Shown here piece by piece: positions 61,599-64,000 of a DNA stretch of 64,000 nucleotides (its first letter is position 1; each line of letters begins with the position of its first letter). Source of the stretch: Gp1-AA133 sp964641665 (GTDB lineage Bacteria > Acidobacteriota > Terriglobia > Terriglobales > Acidobacteriaceae); NCBI GenBank assembly GCA_964641665.1, contig CAZXKO010000031.1, positions 1 to 64,000 on the forward strand, given 5' to 3'. The translations under genes and the position numbers were made by a program. The notes under the pieces are model-generated. The model was not told where the DNA came from. It ran no database searches and worked only from the letters and a program-made list of their open reading frames with translations.

Positions 61599-64000
61599 CT
61601 ACTTCACTTCGAATTCGTAAGAGCCGGAGCCAATCCGAACTACGTAGGAGCCGGCTTCCTGCTTCGCGTCCACTGGGTGTCCATCCTGGAATACGTGGGC
61701 ATTTGCGATGACCGGCAAGGACACCTTCGCCGTCGTATTGGCCGGGATGGTCACCTTGATGGAAAAGGGTCCCGCAGGCGTCCCAGTCCAGTCGCTAATA
61801 ATTGTGCCGTAAACAGAGTGGTATTCCCCGCGTGCGTGCGTGACGCGCACATCGAGATGGGGATGAACTACGATTTCGTGGTAGCCGGGGGCGGTTATGT
61901 CGGTGTCGATGCCGGCCACGGAGCGATAGACCCAGGCTACGACGGATCCGAAAGCGTAGTGATTGTAGGAGTTCATCGCCGGGTCGCCGGTGTCTCCGTT
62001 CCAGCGTTCCCACCAAGTTGTGGCGCCCTTGGAGAGCATGTAGCCCCACGATGGATAGGTGTCGTTGAGGAGTAAGCGATACGCAACGTCGGCGCGGCCG
62101 TGATTGGCGAGGGTGAAGAGAAGGAAGGGCGTGCCGAGAAAACCAGTAGAGAGATGCCCGTTGCGCGCCCCGATGTCTTTCACCAGGTTGGTCACCATTG
62201 CGGATTCGAGCGCAGGCGGCGCCATCTTTGTGTACAGGGTGACAACGTAGGATGTCTGCGTGCCCCCCTCGACTTCGCCGTTGTCCTTTATATAGGCCTT
62301 CTGGTAGGCCTTGCGGATGCTGTCGACGACGTCGGCGTAGTGCTTGGCGTCGGATTCTTTGCCGACGGCATGCGCCATTTGCGACATCATGTTGGCGATG
62401 AGCGCCCAGTAAGCGGTGGCAAGCAGGTCTTTGTTTGTGTGCTCGTCGGGCGCGAGCCAGTCAGCGAAGTTTGGGCCCACTCCCTTCTTGCGGAGGAAAT
62501 CAGGATTGGCATTCTGGATGAAATTCATCCAGCGTTCCATAGCGGCCCAGTTCTGCCGGATGATTTGTTTGTCGCCGTATTGCAGCCATGCGGTCCAGGG
62601 GATGATGACGCCGGCGTCGCCCCAACCGGGAGCGCCTTCGCTGCCGAAGGGGCGCAAGACATCGGGAGAAACGTTGGTGAACGCGCCTTTCGAGGTCTGC
62701 GCGTCGACGACGTCGTCCATGAATTTGTGGGTGAAGGCGGCGATGTCGAAGTTGTAGCTTCCGGTGCGCCAGAAGACACCTGCATCACCCATCCAGCCGA
62801 GGCGTTCGTCGCGCTGGGGACAGTCGGTGGGAATGCTGAGGAAGTTGCCACGCTGCCCCCAGATTCCGATGGACCACATGCGATTCACCAGATCACTGGA
62901 AGTGTCGAGCGTTGCCTGGGGTTCGCCGCTGACGCTGCTGACGACGTCTCCTGTGATGGCCGCTGCGGTGGGAACACCCGGATAGCCGGTGACTTCCAGG
63001 TAGCGGAATCCGTGAAACGTGAAGTGCGGCGTGTAGGTCTCTTCGCCTTCACCGCGCAGGATGAAGGTATCGGTGGCGTCGGCGTTGCGGAGGTTCTCGC
63101 GGTAGATGGTGCCGTCGGGATTCAGGATTTCGGCAAAACGAAGGCGGATCGCGGTCCCGGTCGGGCCAGTCGCTTTCAGCGTGACCCAGCCGACCATGTT
63201 CTGGCCCATATCGAAGATGTAGGCACCGTTGGCCGAGGGCGTGACACTCTTCGGCGTCAGGGTTTCGGTGACGCGGGCGGGCGCGGAGATCTGGCTGGAG
63301 AGCAGGATGGACGGGGCTTCCGCGCTGGTCACCGCGCTCCAACGGCTGTCGTCGAAGGTGGCCTGGTTCCAGCCGGGCTGCCGGAGACGCGCATCGTAAT
63401 ACTCGCCTGCATAGATCTCAGAGCGCAGGATGGCGGAGGCGGAGCCTTTCCAGGTGTCGTCAGTGACGACGGTATCGTGAGTGCCGTCATTGTAAACGAT
63501 CTCAAGCTGCGCGAGCAGGCGGGTGGGTGGAGGCAGGAAGAAGAACGCTCGTCCTTCCCAGGTGAGGCCGCTGCCAAACCATCCGTCACCGAGGATGGCA
63601 CCAATCGCGTTCTGGCCAGTGGCGAGCCACTCGGTCACGTCGTAGGTCTGGTACAAAACGCGCTTGGCGTAGTCGGTGAAGTCTGGGGTCAGGACGTCGT
63701 TGCCAACGCGGTTGCCGTTGAGAAAGATGCGGTAGCTGCCAAGAGCGGTCACATACAGTCGAGCGCTCTTTACTTGTTTTGAAACAGTGAACGGATGCCG
63801 CAGGAGGGGGGCGGGCTGCGGTAGAAGCGGAGCGTTTCCAAGGCGCTTGTCGTTCAGGTCGCCGACCACGTTGGCGGCTTGCCAGGCGGAATCGCTGGCT
63901 AGTTTGGCCTGCCAGCCGGCGTCGGTAGAGACTCGAGTAACGGTTCCATCTTGAGGCACGATGCGCAGCAGTCCAGCCAGGGCCGCTTTCATGGTCTTGG
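61599..64000 (-). CDS. GH78 alpha-L-rhamnosidase, 5' end outside the window
   Basis: At least 800 residues, the N-terminus lying past the right edge (the frame is open at 64000). It has an N-terminal lectin-like domain (KSARLYVTALGSYRIFLNGN), then a beta domain with IFDMGQNMVGWVTL. The (alpha/alpha)6 catalytic part has the family motif DCPQRDERLGWMGDAGVFWR, NFADWL and TTWWERWNGDTGDPAMNSYN. A C-terminal beta-sandwich follows. The enzyme removes terminal L-rhamnose from glycosides or plant polysaccharides, probably outside the cytosol. An ATG at 63992 is inside the domain order and unlikely to be the true start. Confidence 0.93.
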   Translation of the reverse strand, partial: KTMKAALAGLLRIVPQDGTVTRVSTDAGWQAKLASDSAWQAANVVGDLNDKRLGNAPLLPQPAPLLRHPFTVSKQVKSARLYVTALGSYRIFLNGNRVGNDVLTPDFTDYAKRVLYQTYDVTEWLATGQNAIGAILGDGWFGSGLTWEGRAFFFLPPPTRLLAQLEIVYNDGTHDTVVTDDTWKGSASAILRSEIYAGEYYDARLRQPGWNQATFDDSRWSAVTSAEAPSILLSSQISAPARVTETLTPKSVTPSANGAYIFDMGQNMVGWVTLKATGPTGTAIRLRFAEILNPDGTIYRENLRNADATDTFILRGEGEETYTPHFTFHGFRYLEVTGYPGVPTAAAITGDVVSSVSGEPQATLDTSSDLVNRMWSIGIWGQRGNFLSIPTDCPQRDERLGWMGDAGVFWRTGSYNFDIAAFTHKFMDDVVDAQTSKGAFTNVSPDVLRPFGSEGAPGWGDAGVIIPWTAWLQYGDKQIIRQNWAAMERWMNFIQNANPDFLRKKGVGPNFADWLAPDEHTNKDLLATAYWALIANMMSQMAHAVGKESDAKHYADVVDSIRKAYQKAYIKDNGEVEGGTQTSYVVTLYTKMAPPALESAMVTNLVKDIGARNGHLSTGFLGTPFLLFTLANHGRADVAYRLLLNDTYPSWGYMLSKGATTWWERWNGDTGDPAMNSYNHYAFGSVVAWVYRSVAGIDTDITAPGYHEIVVHPHLDVRVTHARGEYHSVYGTIISDWTGTPAGPFSIKVTIPANTTAKVSLPVIANAHVFQDGHPVDAKQEAGSYVVRIGSGSYEFEVK

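Noticed and set aside
62100..63782. 560-codon plus-strand open frame
   Set aside because: It is antisense to the GH78 rhamnosidase, has no family pattern, and its composition is that of the third-position GC bias of the real gene.
1..64000. CRISPR array, tRNA, rRNA, integrase or complete insertion sequence
   Set aside because: I looked in all gaps over 200 bp and saw no regular spaced repeats, no tRNA arm signature and no transposase or integrase motifs.

Overview
The window looks like a chromosomal segment from an acidobacterium, most probably of the Terriglobia/Koribacter type. The grounds are an Oar-like TonB-dependent receptor with an N-terminal carboxypeptidase-regulatory domain, YVTN-propeller/phosphoesterase fusions, an ECF sigma operon with B-box and DUF4097 membrane proteins, GC-rich codon use, and the repeats seen between convergent genes. 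This taxonomic call is inference from gene content; no rRNA or tRNA gene was found in the window.

Region 1 (1-14.8 kb) looks like a phosphate-scavenging island. Three exported PF04185-type phosphoesterases lie on the minus strand (two fused to beta-propellers), with a TPR-sulfotransferase between them, and a divergent TonB-dependent receptor follows. A close Pho-box match lies upstream of the first phosphoesterase, and a run of four 7-mers at 11-bp pitch lies upstream of the receptor. Directly after the receptor are a decayed polyphosphate kinase (ppk) fragment and a decayed LysR regulator fragment.

Region 2 (15-23 kb) is gene-poor and looks eroded. It holds a DUF218 membrane protein, a NUDIX hydrolase, a lone receiver-domain protein, a small membrane protein, a BON/glycine-zipper lipoprotein and an AsmA-like protein, separated by long stretches without recognisable genes. 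At 23.3-27.8 kb stands a solitary 1525-residue superfamily I helicase (COG1112/UPF1-like) with a C-terminal Vsr/MTES_1575-like nuclease domain, a likely defence or nucleic-acid-processing enzyme.

Region 3 (28-37 kb) carries small SRPBCC and cupin proteins and two micro-proteins with one membrane span each. Next comes a tightly overlapped operon of ECF sigma factor, zinc-finger anti-sigma factor, B-box membrane protein and DUF4097 protein. A prolyl-oligopeptidase with an unusual DUF3108-like C-terminal half follows.

Region 4 (37-64 kb) is mostly housekeeping and carbohydrate genes: cmk, an AlkZ-related protein, mutL, a GH32 hydrolase, aspS, two ABC-F ATPases around an RNB ribonuclease, a glycogen-debranching-type enzyme, an HTH regulator, membrane protein pairs, an APC permease coupled to an aminotransferase, an EF-hand-containing esterase-like protein, and a GH78 rhamnosidase that runs off the right edge. 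REP-like or inverted repeats sit in several of the tail-to-tail gaps here.
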